From Camarhynchus parvulus (Eukaryota > Chordata > Aves > Passeriformes > Thraupidae): a DNA stretch of 64,000 bases. The first letter of the stretch is position 1, and every line of letters starts with the position of its first letter. The notes under the pieces are model-generated. The model saw nothing but the letters and a program-made list of their open reading frames with translations. It had not been told where the DNA came from and made no database searches. The stretch covers positions 5,230,733 through 5,294,732 of the forward strand of contig NC_044574.1 of the NCBI RefSeq assembly GCF_901933205.1, written 5' to 3'. Of this stretch, positions 25,901 through 38,660 are shown one piece after another. Made by a program: the position numbers and the translations under genes.

Positions 25901-28900
25901 AATCACCTGCAATTATTGAAGGGCTGTATGATTAGCTTAGTTGCCAAGACCAATATTTGTCTTTCAGGACTAAAATTGAGCTCAAACAAGTTTTGCCTCA
26001 ACTTACTAAACCAGTAAAATTACAGAAACCCTATCAAATAAAAAAATGCAACATTAAAAAATTATAGGTTCTTATTTTTGCCCTGAGGGAAAATGATCCA
26101 TAACAAAGCACAATCCTTAGATTTGGTGATTTGTAGCCATAAACCTCCCTTGGAGAGTTTACAAGGCCTCCCAGCCCAGTACCTGCAGTAACTAAGGCTC
26201 TAAAACATGGGACTGTACCTCCCACTATCCCCACCCTCTTCAGAGAAGAACAGGAAGAAGAATTTATATTCAGCTTTTCCCAAAATCAGAGGTTTTGTCA
26301 CAGAAGGGACCCACTGTACTGATAAATTTCTCAAAAATCACACATTTCCTTTGTTTCAGCATTCTTGCATTCTTTGTATCTCTATATCTCTGACTGATGT
26401 ATCCAGTTGCCCTTCCATTGTGACTCTAAGCAAAATAATAAAACATAAATGTGAAAATACAGAGCTGACTAACTCAGGTCTGGGACTGAACAGAAGACCA
26501 TCATGGCATGACTCAGCACCTGAACATTTCTTTTTCTCATAATTCTTTAGATGAAAACCCTTCCAGTGAAGTAAATATTACTAGGTTTAAGTGTAATTTA
26601 ATTTGTCATGGTAAGTGGGATTTGTTCTTCATTCTCTTAGTAATTTACCTGGAAAGGTTGATCTCTGAGTGTGAAGAAGTAAACATGTTCAAAACCCACT
26701 TTGCTTTATTTTCTGAGGCATTCATAAATGACAACTAACATGTTTAAAAACATTTCAGCATGATAATAAAAACAATAAAGCCTAATGTTGTGAGGCTTTT
26801 GAAAATGTAATTTTCTTACAGAATAACAATGTTTGTCCAGGTACTTTGGGGGGAAGGGATTTTTAGCAGCCTGAATAATCTGATTTAAAGATTTGTTTTC
26901 TAAAATAATTTTCATGTAAAATTTCTGTATATTAAATAAAATAAAAATGTAAATTGTAATTATAAAAATAAAAATGCTAATTATAAATTATATTTTACAA
27001 TATAATATAAAAATTTAAATGGTGCAATGTAAAAATAATCACATGAAATTCTATTTTTTGTCATATGGGACTTTATTATACAGCTTTTGAATTTACTTCT
27101 GCACCTTGCAGGGGGTGATAAATCAGTGTGTCCCAATAACAGCAGCCATTCAGTCACATACACTGGGGTTTCATGACTTCAGAATACTAATTTTGACGAC
27201 TAGTTTTAAAGTGTCAGATCTCAGGTGATTACTTTCCCAATGTTTATTTTCAGAGCCCCTTTTTTAGACAAGACTGAATATAAATATAGGTATGGTAACA
27301 GCTCAGCACAGACTGTGCTAGAAAATAATTTATCTTTGCTTGTTGAAATAGTTTTTGTAGATATCGATTCACATTCAGTGTTTTCCATGCAGACTCCTTT
27401 TAATGCAGCTACTTCAAGAGTAGACAATAAATAGTGGAATAATTTGCATCTTTTTTTAGATCAGTAGTCTATTTAAAATGGAGTTTGTCAGGCTTAGATC
27501 TCATTGCCTGTTTGTTCTTTCATGGTAAAAAGAAAGAAATAATGTTAAGTGAATAAAATCTGTGAAGCTCCACTTTGCTCCACAAAAGAAAGCCAAGATT
27601 CCTGTTGTCATTATGCCCTCACTGTGCCTTGTTAGAAAAACAGCTGAAAAAAATGCTGACTGCACACTGGACATTTAAAACAGACTATAACCCTGGTGTG
27701 AATGCAGCAGCCGCATGGATTTGGGTGTGATACACAGTGCAGTGGATTTTAAAATGGATTTTACTGTTCAAAGCTCCCAGCCAAGTCCCAGTAGATCTCA
27801 AACTTCTGTTGAGCCCTTCCACAGACTGCTCAGGTGAACAAGAAGTAACTTAATGCCCTCATATCCCTGCTTCTCAGCCTGAGCTCCGCTTTAGGGATGT
27901 CATTTTTCTTAAATTGCAGTGAATTGCAGTGAAACATTCATTTGATATCTGACAGTTCTGATGAATATTTTTAAGGAGGGTAAATATCCCTTCCTAATTG
28001 TTATCTCATGTTAAACAAGGGAAAATACCTTTTCTCTAATAAAGTCATAACTTCTGAGCACTGAAGCACAAGGATGAACAGGCTGGTCAACATGGCCCTA
28101 TCTCATGTAACTGAAAAAGCAGGGTTTAGCCAGATGTGTGTGTATTTCTTCAAAAAAAATAAAAGGAGAAATTAATTATTTTTTTCTAAAAACAGTCTGT
28201 TGCGCTGAATTCACAGACTTAATAGTGTGGCAGCAGTTCTATATGAGGCTTGCTTTATGCTCTCTTATTCTTTTTGGGATTAGCTATTCCCTAAGAGTGC
28301 AGTAGAACATGTGTGTAAGCTGGGCACAGTACAATATTTAGAATATTTAGTTTACTGCTGCTCCAGAAAACTTTTTTTTTTGTACTGTTAAATGTCAGCA
28401 TTGACTCTTGGGACTTTTGGTCTTCCCTGGGGTTCCCTGAATACCTGTCCCAACAATTGGCCACCACCTAGATCTGCTTTTCCCAACTTCATGTAAGGCA
28501 ATACAGCAAAACAAAAAAATGGATTATTTGGCATCAGCCTGTAAAGTCCAGCTTTAGTGGTAGAGCTATTCCAGCACAGAGTGCTCTCCTGCACTCCAAG
28601 ACATTACAAATATCCCCACTTCAAGGCAGTATGTGTAAAATCACACTCCAGATCCCAACCCTAAGGCTTTCTAAGTGTTCCAGTGCTTGCTTACACCTTG
28701 ATAACACATTCCCACACTTCTGCCATAGAAGTCACATTTTCAAACCTTACTTTTTTCTTGCATGAAACAGTGCATGTTACTTAGGCATTGTTGAAACTAC
28801 AGAAGTTTTAGGGATTTGTGTGGTTTCTAGGCAACTAATTAGTTTTAAAGGAGTATATAGTTTCTAGGCAACAAATTCCTATTAACTTTGAGGGCAATTG

Positions 28901-29717
28901 GTTTTGTTGCCTTACATTCTTATGAAAAATAATAAACAGGCATACTTATCTGAAAAGGGAAATAATATCTTCAAGGTATTTAGAGGTATTTAAAATACAT
29001 TGCTTTGTTGAAACTGAAACATTTCAAAATAGTGAATATTGCTTGAAGGATTGTTTTCATTCGGCTGAGGAGTAAAAAAAAAAAAAAATCAAAACCTTGA
29101 AAAATGCTGAAAGCTTCAGCAAGTAAGAATTCCTTAAAACATCAGCTGTGGTTCTCTTGGAGCAAAAATAGCAGATAATTTGTTACTGATTCACACAAAT
29201 AGTGTTTGCACACACTCATCATGTCTCCAGTAAAACTTGGTCAGTCTTCCTTCTAAACCCCCACCAGAGGTGTGGTGAGTGGTGAAAATAGCTCCTAAAA
29301 ATACAGCAAAGAGGGAGTTTTGTCACTGGGATGGATTAAAGGTTTTGACTAAATAAATTACATTGCTGAAAGGAGTTTTAAACTGTAAATCACAAAAACC
29401 ATTTATTTGACAGTCCAAGTCATCATGAGTGTCCAGGTGCAGGTCTGCAGGATAGATTTAGCTATTCCCACAAAATCCCTTCCCTTTGCAGGAGGAACAG
29501 CTCCCAAAGACTCTGCTGAAGATACACAACTGTGCAGAGCCATGGAGCTGTTCGCAAGAGAGGAAAATAAGGACATTTCTCAACACCTCTGAGGAGAAAG
29601 TCATCAGGTAGATTTATTCTCAGATAATTGGAAACAAAGGATTTATTTCCACAGCTCTTTCTGCTACTACCCTGGCAATCTGTATTATATTGGGTTGAGA
29701 TTAAGAGCAGGACCCAA
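25901..29717. other. Unique DNA, partly very AT-rich
   Basis: No gene or known repeat is recognised. The stretch 26920-27060 is almost pure A and T. A splice-bounded 60-bp open frame at 26551-26610 is discussed as a finding. At 28823-28877 the block GTTTCTAGGCAAC occurs twice, 37 bp apart. Confidence 0.5.
28823..28877. repeat. Short two-copy direct repeat, period 37 bp
   Basis: GTTTCTAGGCAACTAAT at 28823 is repeated as GTTTCTAGGCAACAAAT at 28860. It is a local slippage duplication with no attached function. Confidence 0.85.
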
Positions 29718-29770
29718 TCATACAATCACAGAACAATTTGGGTTGGAAGGGACCTTGCTCATGACCATGT
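29718..29770 (-). mobile_element. CR1 LINE 3' terminal fragment (short)
   Basis: On plus it reads TCATACAATCACAGAAC followed by TTTGGGTTGGAAGGGACCTT, the CR1 3' terminus in reverse. About 50 bp is recognisable. A plus-strand CR1 starts about 110 bp further on, giving a second head-to-head arrangement. Confidence 0.85.
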
Positions 29771-29884
29771 TTGAACAGAAGTATTTGTGGAAATGTCAAA
29801 TGCATCAGACAGAATGGAATTTCATCATGTATTCATATTCCACATGGAAAAAGTGGGAGAAATGCAGTTCAGAAGGAAATGAGT

Positions 29885-30200
29885 GGGGCCTGCAGGGAGG
29901 CTGGAGAGGCACTTGGTATAAGGGCAGGCAGTGATAGGAGAAGGGGGAATGGATACAAACTGAAGGAGGCGAGATCTAGATTTGATGTTAGGAAGAAATT
30001 CTTCCATGTGAGGGTGGGGAGGCCCTGGCACAGGGTGCCCAGAGCAGCTGTGGCTGCCCCTGGATCCCTGGAAGTGCCCAAGGCCAGGCTGGGCAGGGCT
30101 TGGAGCAACCTGGGACAGTGGAAGGTGTCCCTGCCCATGGGACCATCAATAAGACGGTCTTTGAAGTCTTTAAACCTGAACAATTCTGTGATTCTATGAA
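29885..30200 (+). mobile_element. CR1 LINE 3' fragment
   Basis: Plus-strand CR1 landmarks in order: GGCTGGAGAGGCACTTGG, GGGGGAATGGATACAAACTG, GATGTTAGGAAGAAATTCTT, GGCCCTGGCACAGGGTGCCC, GGTGTCCCTGCCCATGG and the terminus CAATTCTGTGATTCTATGAA. Several open frames of 70-140 codons cross it on both strands; they come from its GC-rich composition and are not genes. Confidence 0.96.
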
Positions 30201-33200
30201 GTATAAAACAGTAAGATACGTTGGGATTTTGACCCAACTCAAAAAAACAAATAAAGCAGTATTTTAACAAAAAATGAATTTAGACTCATTGCTTACACAC
30301 TGTGATTTGGCTTTCCAAATACTTGAAATTTTATTATGACATTCAGTGATTGAGATTTGCCATAAGCTGTCAGAATTGACTTATAACCTTCATTTCACAA
30401 GACTTCAAGGATCTCAGTATGGGTAATCTACAAGCAAACAAATGTGGCATTTCTTAAATATTGTTAGAACTTGATAATTTGCCAGAAGAAACCAATTTAT
30501 TAGAACTCAATTATTTCTTTAAATAGAAAAGCTCTGTCAAATTCCATCACTGAGGAGTTCCACTATTAGTTATTTTTATTATTAATATTTTCCTCCAGCT
30601 TTTCAAAAATTCAGCTTCACCAATAGCCTCTGATCAAAAGTTTCGGCATTTTTTAAGAAGAATGAAAGAAAAGAGAACAGAGCAAGTTGCAAGAATAGAT
30701 AAGAAAGAAATAGGTGTGTTCCTCCATGCTCAACATCCAGCACTAAATGTTTACAATGTTAAGCATTAGCAGATACAAATGTCTTTCTAACATTATTAAC
30801 ACCATTTGTAGAATTTACAGCAGAAAAAAAATTACTCTGGCAGGGACTTTTTACCTAATTTCCTTGAGAAATGAGGTTCATGAGTTCATTCTTTCTTTAT
30901 GACTCCATCTGGCACTTCTGCTACCATTCATGTTGAACACATTTTCCCGTTCCTACAAAGAATCCACAAAAGATGACAACGCCTTATAAAGAATTTCTTC
31001 CTAATATCTGATCTAAATCTGTCTAATGACAATGCACACATATCCTGTGCAAACAACGTGGTGGCTTTGAGAGTTTTACAATTTAGGTGGAATCAGGCAT
31101 TTCTGCTTAATTTTTAAGAATTTAGGAAAAGATCAAGCTGTGCTACACAAAGCAATATACTTAACTCATAAGCTGCACTTTCACTCAGCTCATTAAGGCT
31201 TCATTAATGAAGTAATCAGAAAAAAGTCATAAAGATTAAATCCATAAATCAATGTTTTTAATCTTTTAATTGATCAGAATAATAGAGAAATTACTATATT
31301 AAATTTTCATTTAATGCTAGAAGAATTGTTCAATTTTTAGTTGCAGATCAGTTGCAAAAAAAAAAAAATATGTCTAATGCACTTTGGAATTCTGCATAAA
31401 AGAACAATCAAGAAAAGTTGGTCTGCAGCCATGTTCAATCACTAGATGTATTGAATTTTTCTTGTCTTGAGGAAGAAAGCAGATTTGGCATGGTCCCACT
31501 GGAAGGTTTGGCTTTCTGGGTACTACATTGCCTGTATCAATCCAAGCTACATCCATGAAAATATTGCATGTGCTGACTAGGAATGCCCTGGCATCTGTAC
31601 AAGGTCAGGCCTAACAGCCTAAAATTTCCTGTCCTTTAACATTTGCATCATCTAAAAAGAAGTAGATAACTGGCTTTTCTTTTTAAAGAAAATTAATAGT
31701 GGTATCACTTCACTTTTCCACAAAGCCTCTTGTTAAAACTTTAGACCAAAAAAATACATGTAACGTTATGACACTTCTGGTTTAAACCCCACACCTTTCA
31801 TATGAATTCAGTCCAGGTCAAAGTAATTATTTGATTTAAGTGATGAGAGCTTTATCTCTGTTAAAGGTAGGACAGGGTAGCAAACGGATTGAGAAATTCA
31901 CAGGATGAAAAAACAGGTGAAGGAAGAAACATCTTGTTAAAAATCTTCTTTGAGACCCAGGCACCTTTCATAATATAACAACTTATATTTGCCTTAAATT
32001 GTGAAAAGTGGGGGAAAGATGAGGGGGTGGGATCAGCATGCTTCTGTTGTGTGAGTCCATCCATTCTTTTACTTTGTGTATTCTTGTTGACTTTGATTTG
32101 TTTTTTGGTTTTTGGGTTTTTTTTACGTTTTATTGAAACCAAGCTTACAGACCCAGTTTGTCTTTTTAAAAATGTGCAGAATGTATTTCTGAAAAAAAGG
32201 AAACATGAAAAGAATGGACTTTTCCTCTTATTTTCAACCAATTATTTTTATATAAAACCCAACTCTAATATCCAATAAAACAGAAGAATGTTGAATTAGC
32301 TAATGAAGTCCTTTTCTCTATTTAAACACAGTTACTTTGAACGTTTTACTTTTTTTAGCAAGTCTTTGTTATTAGCTAAACAATGCATTCATTTGCTTAT
32401 AAAATTTTCATAGGCCTAACAAATCTTTGCAGAATATGCTTATTAATTTTTACTTTTTTTATTCATAGGAAAAATATCTACAGCATTTCAGGAAACATCA
32501 CAATTTCTGCAGTTTGGTGTTTGTATATTGCTGGCCAAATTGCATGAGGCAGTTACTTAATGTTTTAATTTTTCTTAAACCCTGGAAATGTGCTTCACGG
32601 ATTGAAAGCTCATTTGAATACAGGAAAGAATCCTTGCATAGAAATGAGTCGGTCAATCCCTTCCACAGCACCAGCTCACAAATATGTGTGGATAATAGAA
32701 AGATCCTGCTTAAATTCTTAGTGCCAGCGGAAACAAAAAGCACCCAGGCTAAGCCATTATTAAGATATAAATAGGCTTGTAAACAATTTAATTGCATAAA
32801 AGAGTTGGTTTCCTTGGGACTACAGCAATTTGCATAATGAACTGCAGCAGTAGCCCTTCAATATTCTCTGTTGACATCAAGGGAGGCTGTCAGCCCTTGC
32901 AAAGCTAGGCAATATTGGTTTGCAATCCTTCATTCGGGGAGGAGCCCTGAAAAAAGAGGAAGTGTGTGTCTTGGGACAGGGGTTGTGGAATTTTTCTACA
33001 CATCTGGTTTTAGGGTGGTAACTGATAAAAATACATGCTCCTCTCAAATAATATCTTGTTAAGAATGATTATCTCTCTTACCCAAGCTCAGATGTCATAA
33101 AGAACCTCTCAGTCTATCAGGTCTATTTTTTTTTTTCGAGCCATGCCTGAAAAAATGACTTAGACTTGAAGGTTTCCCTTTTTATAAACATCATCTGCTA

Positions 33201-34080
33201 AAGAGCCTTTTCATTTACAGCTTTAACTGTGGGTTTGCTCTGTTCAAGAGAATGGATATTATCCGATTATTTAGTCATCTAAACATAAGTGTTTAGCTCC
33301 AGTTTGGATAATCCAAGGATAGTCAAGACGTGGGAATGAGACTTGAAGCTAAAGTCACAGAGTAGGAAGGAGGTCTCTGACCTGCTGCCCTGGCTTAGAA
33401 CCAGGTCATGAATCCAGATCAGGTTTTTTAACAAAGCTTTAAAGCTTTATCCATTCTGATCTTGAAAATCTCAAAGTGTTTTAATCCCACAACTTTCCTG
33501 GGCAACCTCTTAACCTGCTTCATTGTGCCTCAGCTCTCTCATTTTGAAGGGGAAGCTGCTAGTCAGAAAATTATTTCCTAGAGATATTATAAAGCCACTA
33601 AAATACCTGAAATTGTTTATAAGGATGTAACCATGGTGTTGCTGATGGAGATTTCACCTAATCACACAAAGGTTCTAAAGCTGCAAGGCTTTTCAACTCA
33701 TCTTTCATCTTTCAACAGCAGACTTACCTGCAAAACTTACATATCCCAGATGCTAGAATTTTACAAAATTTTAGTAAATGCTGTATTTTATGAAATACTG
33801 AAGGAAATAGGAAAAAAATCATCCTAAAAATAAAAAAATAATCAATCTTGATAATATTGATACAACCGCATATATATTGATATAATATATATTGTTATGA
33901 TACCTTGTAAATTTAGTCCTCAAGGCTCAAAAATAGTCTTGGAGTGTTCCATAATTTGGGAGAGACTTTGTTTGTTATGTTTTGTTGGTTTGGTTTAATT
34001 TGATCTCCTTGGGTTTTTTTGTTCCCAGAATTAATATGGTTTAAAACAAAAGAAAAAAAAACCCAAAAAAACGAAACGAA
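30201..34080. other. Unique DNA with a candidate regulatory stretch
   Basis: No gene or transposon is recognised. A run of A lies near 31356-31368. The stretch 32480-32950 is treated separately as a possible conserved element. The block 33828-33900 is very AT-rich. Confidence 0.5.
32480..32950. promoter_or_regulatory. Candidate conserved enhancer-like stretch (POU/SOX motifs)
   Basis: A perfect octamer ATTTGCAT lies at 32828-32835, and a near-octamer TAATTGCATAA directly after a SOX-like AACAAT lies at 32783-32799. The stretch is low in simple repeats and open on both strands for 86-99 codons, which suggests unusual sequence constraint or chance. No splice-flanked exon is evident. The role as an enhancer is inferred from texture alone. 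Confidence 0.3.
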
Positions 34081-34086
34081 AAACGA

Positions 34087-34145
34087 AACCAAAACCAAAC
34101 CAAACCAAACCAAACCAAACCAAACCAAACCAAACCAAACCAAAA
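34087..34145 (+). repeat. (CAAAC)n microsatellite
   Basis: A nearly perfect pentanucleotide array of CCAAA phase lies inside a longer A-rich tract (34048-34165) with ACGAAACGAAA variants. Its minus-strand translation gives repeated WFGLV, which is only the repeat read as protein. Confidence 0.95.
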
Positions 34146-34165
34146 AACAGAAATGAAAACCAAAA

Positions 34166-36152
34166 CAACTTTATCACGTTAGGATGTTTTACAAATAAAA
34201 ATGTTCCCAGACTTTTAAACTTTTTTAACCATATTTCATTACATATCACTGTACCAAAGACCCCTCTTTGATTAACCATGACTCTCTGGCCTGGGATTCA
34301 GCATCAGCAATATAATTGTAGAAAATGAAAATATTTACTGAATATTTTTTCTTTAGACATCAACGTGAACCTTGGATTCCTATATCCCTATTTAAGTGTG
34401 TCTCTTGGATGGATGGCAGAAAGGGGATTTGGGGGAGGATTAAGGATAAGTCCTCTTCAAATGTATTTTTACATGCAGCCTTGGGAAAGTCATCTGTGAA
34501 AAAAACATACACAAGATCTATGAGAGACACCATTGACTGCAACCCTCACTGCCTTGGCATTTTTGCCTGCCTCTTTTCCATCAGTTTTCCTTTTGTTCAG
34601 AAATACTAATTCTGCTTTCATTTTCTCTTTATAAACTCAAATAGTGAAAAATGACTGATATAGGGTTGAGGGGTTTTTTTTTGCCTTTTAATGGCCATTA
34701 ATGCTCAACCGGGAGAATGTTTAGCAAGTGTGGTAAATGCTGAACTGATGTTACCTGGATGTCAAGGGCCAGAATTCTTCCTAGGATATATAAAATATTC
34801 ACAGCAGATGCGCAGGCCAACAATTTGCTGGTGCAGCACATACAATAATTTCGGGAGCTTTGAGGCCATAAGAAACTGTAAAGGACTTAAGGGTGATGAC
34901 TGCATTAGCACTGCACATTTCAATTTCACTGTTGTCCTGATACATTTATTCAATTTCTCAGAATGAATAATGTCATTAACACTGAATTTCTTCCAGAGGA
35001 ACAACACAAACATATCAACTAAATTCATTTTGAATCCATTTCCCTTCCTACTGTCAGCCAGTGCTCTTGGTCAGACACTTTGGAAGATTATTTCCTGGCC
35101 AGAAAAAGAATGAGAAATGCTATTCTGTCTAAAATTATGTTGCATATAAGATTTCTGAAGGATTATAAAATTCATCCTCACAATAGTGGCTGATTGCTCC
35201 CTGTATTTTCATTACTTTTCCCTATTTTGATCTATTCATGGTGGCATTGGAGGGAGATTTAAGAATTTTATTTCTGTGTGGCTGTGGGAAGTTAGATAAG
35301 TACTTTTTCAGCTTGCAGAAAACTATTATCTACTCCCATCGTCTTCTTAAAAATATCCATTTATACACAACTGCTTCGCTCATGGAAAAGATAGCAGCAA
35401 TGTTCATGAGATTAAAGGTTCACACTGCAGTCATGTCTCACTCTGGATGCAGAGAGCAGAGTCTGGATGCAGGAAGCTGCAGCTTTATTCTGTCCTCAGC
35501 TGCTCCTCACTGTGTCAGGAATTTCTGCACCTTCCAGTTTCCAGCACACCAACTTCTGTGCTGCCTCCCTAGGCAGGTACAAACCCTAAAATCAAAATTA
35601 TTTGTGTGTTTTCAATGCAGATGTTTTCCAAACCATCTTTCACCTGTCTGATAACAGAGTCACTGTGTGTGGGGGTGTGCTGGAACACCTGGAGGAACCT
35701 TTTGGAGGAAGAAGGGAAAGAAGCTGAGGAGTCACATGAAGCAGGGTGCAGCAGAGCACAGGCATGCAGAACTTCCAGCTAAAACAGCAACATCCCAAAT
35801 CTTGCTTCCAATTTCCCCATCTTCCTCCACAATAAATTTAAACCCCAGAGGGGGAAAATCTCTTGCTTTGAGAGGACCTTGAAACACCCCAAGAAAACCC
35901 TGAATCCTGTAATGAACTTGAGAGGTGGAAGATAATGAGCACCAATTTCTTTCATGTTCAAAGTTTCCCTTTATAGGTGGCAGGTTCCTTTCGCTTCTAT
36001 GCCATTAAAGAATTTAAGCTGATTCATTGTTTTTCATGCAGACTTGTCCAGGATAATGACAGTGATGATGATGGAAGTCTTCTGTGGAAGAGATTAATGG
36101 CATTCCCAATGGGTCTTTAAGAGGCAGAGGCTGGGTTTTTGTAAAGGGGCAA
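34166..36152. other. Unique DNA with a second candidate regulatory stretch
   Basis: No gene or known repeat is recognised. An open frame of 137 codons at 35238-35651 shows no domain. The stretch 34680-34980 is listed separately. Confidence 0.5.
34680..34980. promoter_or_regulatory. Candidate conserved enhancer-like stretch with 14-bp palindrome
   Basis: A perfect palindrome TTAATGGCCATTAA lies at 34688-34701, holding two inverted TAAT homeodomain cores four bases apart. It is followed by about 280 bp of balanced, repeat-free sequence. Paired-type homeodomain dimers are known to favour inverted TAAT cores, usually with 2-3 bp spacing, so the match is imperfect. The enhancer role is inferred. 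Confidence 0.28.
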
Positions 36153-36720
36153 TGTCAAGTTTTATCTTCTTTTTGCCAGGGTTGGGATTAAATTCTTGAG
36201 ATGGTATTTCTTGTTCAGACTCAGATGTTTGTTAATTCTTATCTACGTTACAGTCTCACAAGCCATGAGTTCTACAGCACTTCACTAACAAACTAAAAAT
36301 GGAGCCCCATCTATCTCTCTACAAGGCCTTTTGAGAATAAACTGTCCAATTAGGAAATGGCGCCTCAATTATATTTTTCCTTTTAACCCAATAACCAACC
36401 ACCCATGGCCCGCAATGTGAACCTTTTTATCCAAATACACAAAACCACCCAAACCTATGGAGAAGAAGGTGGAGAAGAAGGACCGGCCTCTGCCCTAAGA
36501 CCTCCATCTTGATTCACATATATCACTATATTCTAAAACCTTAAACTCTAAGTTTTCCACCTATGTGATATTGCACACTTCTATTCAAACTCCACACCCA
36601 CAATCCCAGCTCTGTCATTCCATTTTGGAAGCCTTTTCCATGGCTTCAGGTCAAATGCAGTGTTCTCTTGGGGGTCAGTGCCTGTCAGCACAGAAAGTCT
36701 AAAATTCTCAGTAACCAGGG
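36153..36720. mobile_element. Probable solo LTR of a second ERV family
   Basis: The composition and motif order look like an avian ERV LTR. It contains GAATAAACTGTCCAATTAGG, a second CCAAT box (CCCAATAACC), a purine-rich block GGAGAAGAAGGTGGAGAAG and a late GGGGGTCAGTGCCTGTCAGC segment. I recognise this text as typical of passerine LTRs, but cannot name the family securely. Ends are approximate: TGTCAAG at 36153 and TTCTCA at 36720 are plausible TG...CA ends, but I find no matching target-site duplication. Strand is uncertain. Confidence 0.5.
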
Positions 36721-38660
36721 TTCAAAAAGAACAATATCACTTTGTGAGAAATTTTGTCTTCTCAGTTTTCAGTCTTGGTAAGGGAATTTGCCTTTGGTGG
36801 AAGTCTGCTGCTTTACATAAGCAGTAAATTAAATCAACTTCTTAACAGTAGTTTCTATTGATAATAAAATACTACATTCTATAGTAAAAATAAAATACTG
36901 TCCTCACTAAAATATAAAAGAGATAATTTTGAATAAAAAAAGCATTTTCAGACTGGTTCAAAGCCAGTAAAATTGATTTTGTTAAATTTGAAATTGTTCC
37001 TTTTCTGCTTGCCTCCATTCAAATAGTGTTTCTGTAATTACCACGTCGTAGCAATTGTTAAAAGAGGGGGAAATAAGATGGTTTACCTACATCACTTTTT
37101 TTCATAATATTAAAGCTATTTAATAAGAAAATTTATATATTTTCTTCCCTGGGAGTGAAAAAAATTGAAATACAGCTTATATAGCTATTGCAGATATAAC
37201 AATAGCATACCATTATTAAATGTGTCATTATACAAAAGCTGCATGCAGAGCAAAATAAAATTATCAAAGTTAAAAAAATTACTTTAGTTCCTGGTTTTGT
37301 CACTACAAATCTGCTACTGATGTCAAGCACCAGTTTGAGTGGATAGCAATTGTGCTGCTGTTGAAAATAGTGGGTGAAGAACTTTTAACTTAAAACTCTT
37401 CTAATGTAAGATGGATGTATTTATGTGACAGTGTTAAGAGTGATGGTACTAAATAAAGAATAGCAAATATTCATATTATTTGCAGTAATAGCAAAGCATT
37501 TTTTTCTGTGAAGTTACAAGTCAAATGTTGTTAGTTTGTAATCAAAATTATGAAAAGAGCTAAGGTAAAAACTGTTCTCACACAGTATCAAAAACGTCAG
37601 GAATATAGGAACCTAGAGAAACTAATACATTTTAAGGCTTATTTAATTAAAATATTAAAGAAACAGGAGGAAGAATGGAACTTTATGAGCAAGTTACCAA
37701 GGAAACCAGTTCAAACTGAAGTCCACAATTTTAGCCTTTAGCATTTGGAGACACAAACACAGACATACAGAGACACACACCCCTAATTTTAGTGTCTGCA
37801 GTTATTTTTACATTCTGCCAAAAGCTAGAGTCTTCAAGGATTGATTTCAACTGCAATAAAATCAATTTATATTGCTTGAAATGTACTTGTGACATTATAT
37901 TAAACCACATCAATGCAAATTCATTAGATTGAATAAATGGGTCATTTAACTGTTCTACTAAAGTTTGTAATCTTTTATTTCTTTATAATCAATGCAAATA
38001 CTACAAGAAGTAATTTTCTTCATGGTTTTATCTTCAATACACAAATGTACAAATAACTAATGGAAATGCTGGTGTCTCTGCAGCAAAATAACACAACAGA
38101 TACTTCATCCATATAGTTCCCAAAACAGTATCTGCATTCAAGGAATTTTAGTCAGGAATTGTTTGACGGCATCCTGATGGATAAAACCATTGCATAAGGT
38201 AAAACCACAGCAAGAAAGAAAGAAGGGATATTTCTTAGGTCCCTGCCCTTGCACTTATTTTTACTAATGTAGCCTTCTTTATAAGCCCAGGCAGCATTTA
38301 AGTCTCATTTAAACACAGTGTTGTTTGCCTACCAGTTTCTGGAGATCCTTGATGTAAAAAAAATACCTTGATAAGAGGCCCCAAAACTTAAAAGATATTT
38401 TGAAATGCTGAAAAACATCATGGCAAAACCAGCCAGAAACCTCAGGGTCACAAGGGTGAAGGCAAAGGCACTTCTGTGCCATTTTAAGTAAAAGAAAAAT
38501 GAAATAAAAGGAAAGAAATCAGGCAGAGGGAGGAAGTGAAAGGAGGAATCTCATGTCCTTACTTCTAGAGGGGAATGAAACAAAAACTGAAACCAAATTT
38601 TGGACAGATGGACTGAGGGTGCTGTGAGAGCAGAGAGCCCTGGCAACATTTTCCACTGAG
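36721..38660. other. Unique AT-rich DNA
   Basis: No gene or known repeat is recognised. A 63-codon lysine-rich open frame at 37550-37741 has no supporting splice or family evidence. Confidence 0.5.

Noticed and set aside
29771..30270. Overlapping frames of 133-142 codons on both strands
   Set aside because: They coincide with a 3' CR1 fragment. The 3' UTR of CR1 is GC-rich and poor in stops, so these are not genes.
33913..34279. Minus frames encoding repeated WFGLV
   Set aside because: They are only the translation of the (CAAAC)n microsatellite.
34824..34850. GCAGCACATAC resembling part of U6 snRNA
   Set aside because: Only about ten bases match. The rest of U6 and its promoter elements are absent.
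35238..35651. 137-codon plus frame with several cysteines
   Set aside because: No recognisable motif, no flanking splice signals of quality, and the composition matches surrounding non-coding DNA.
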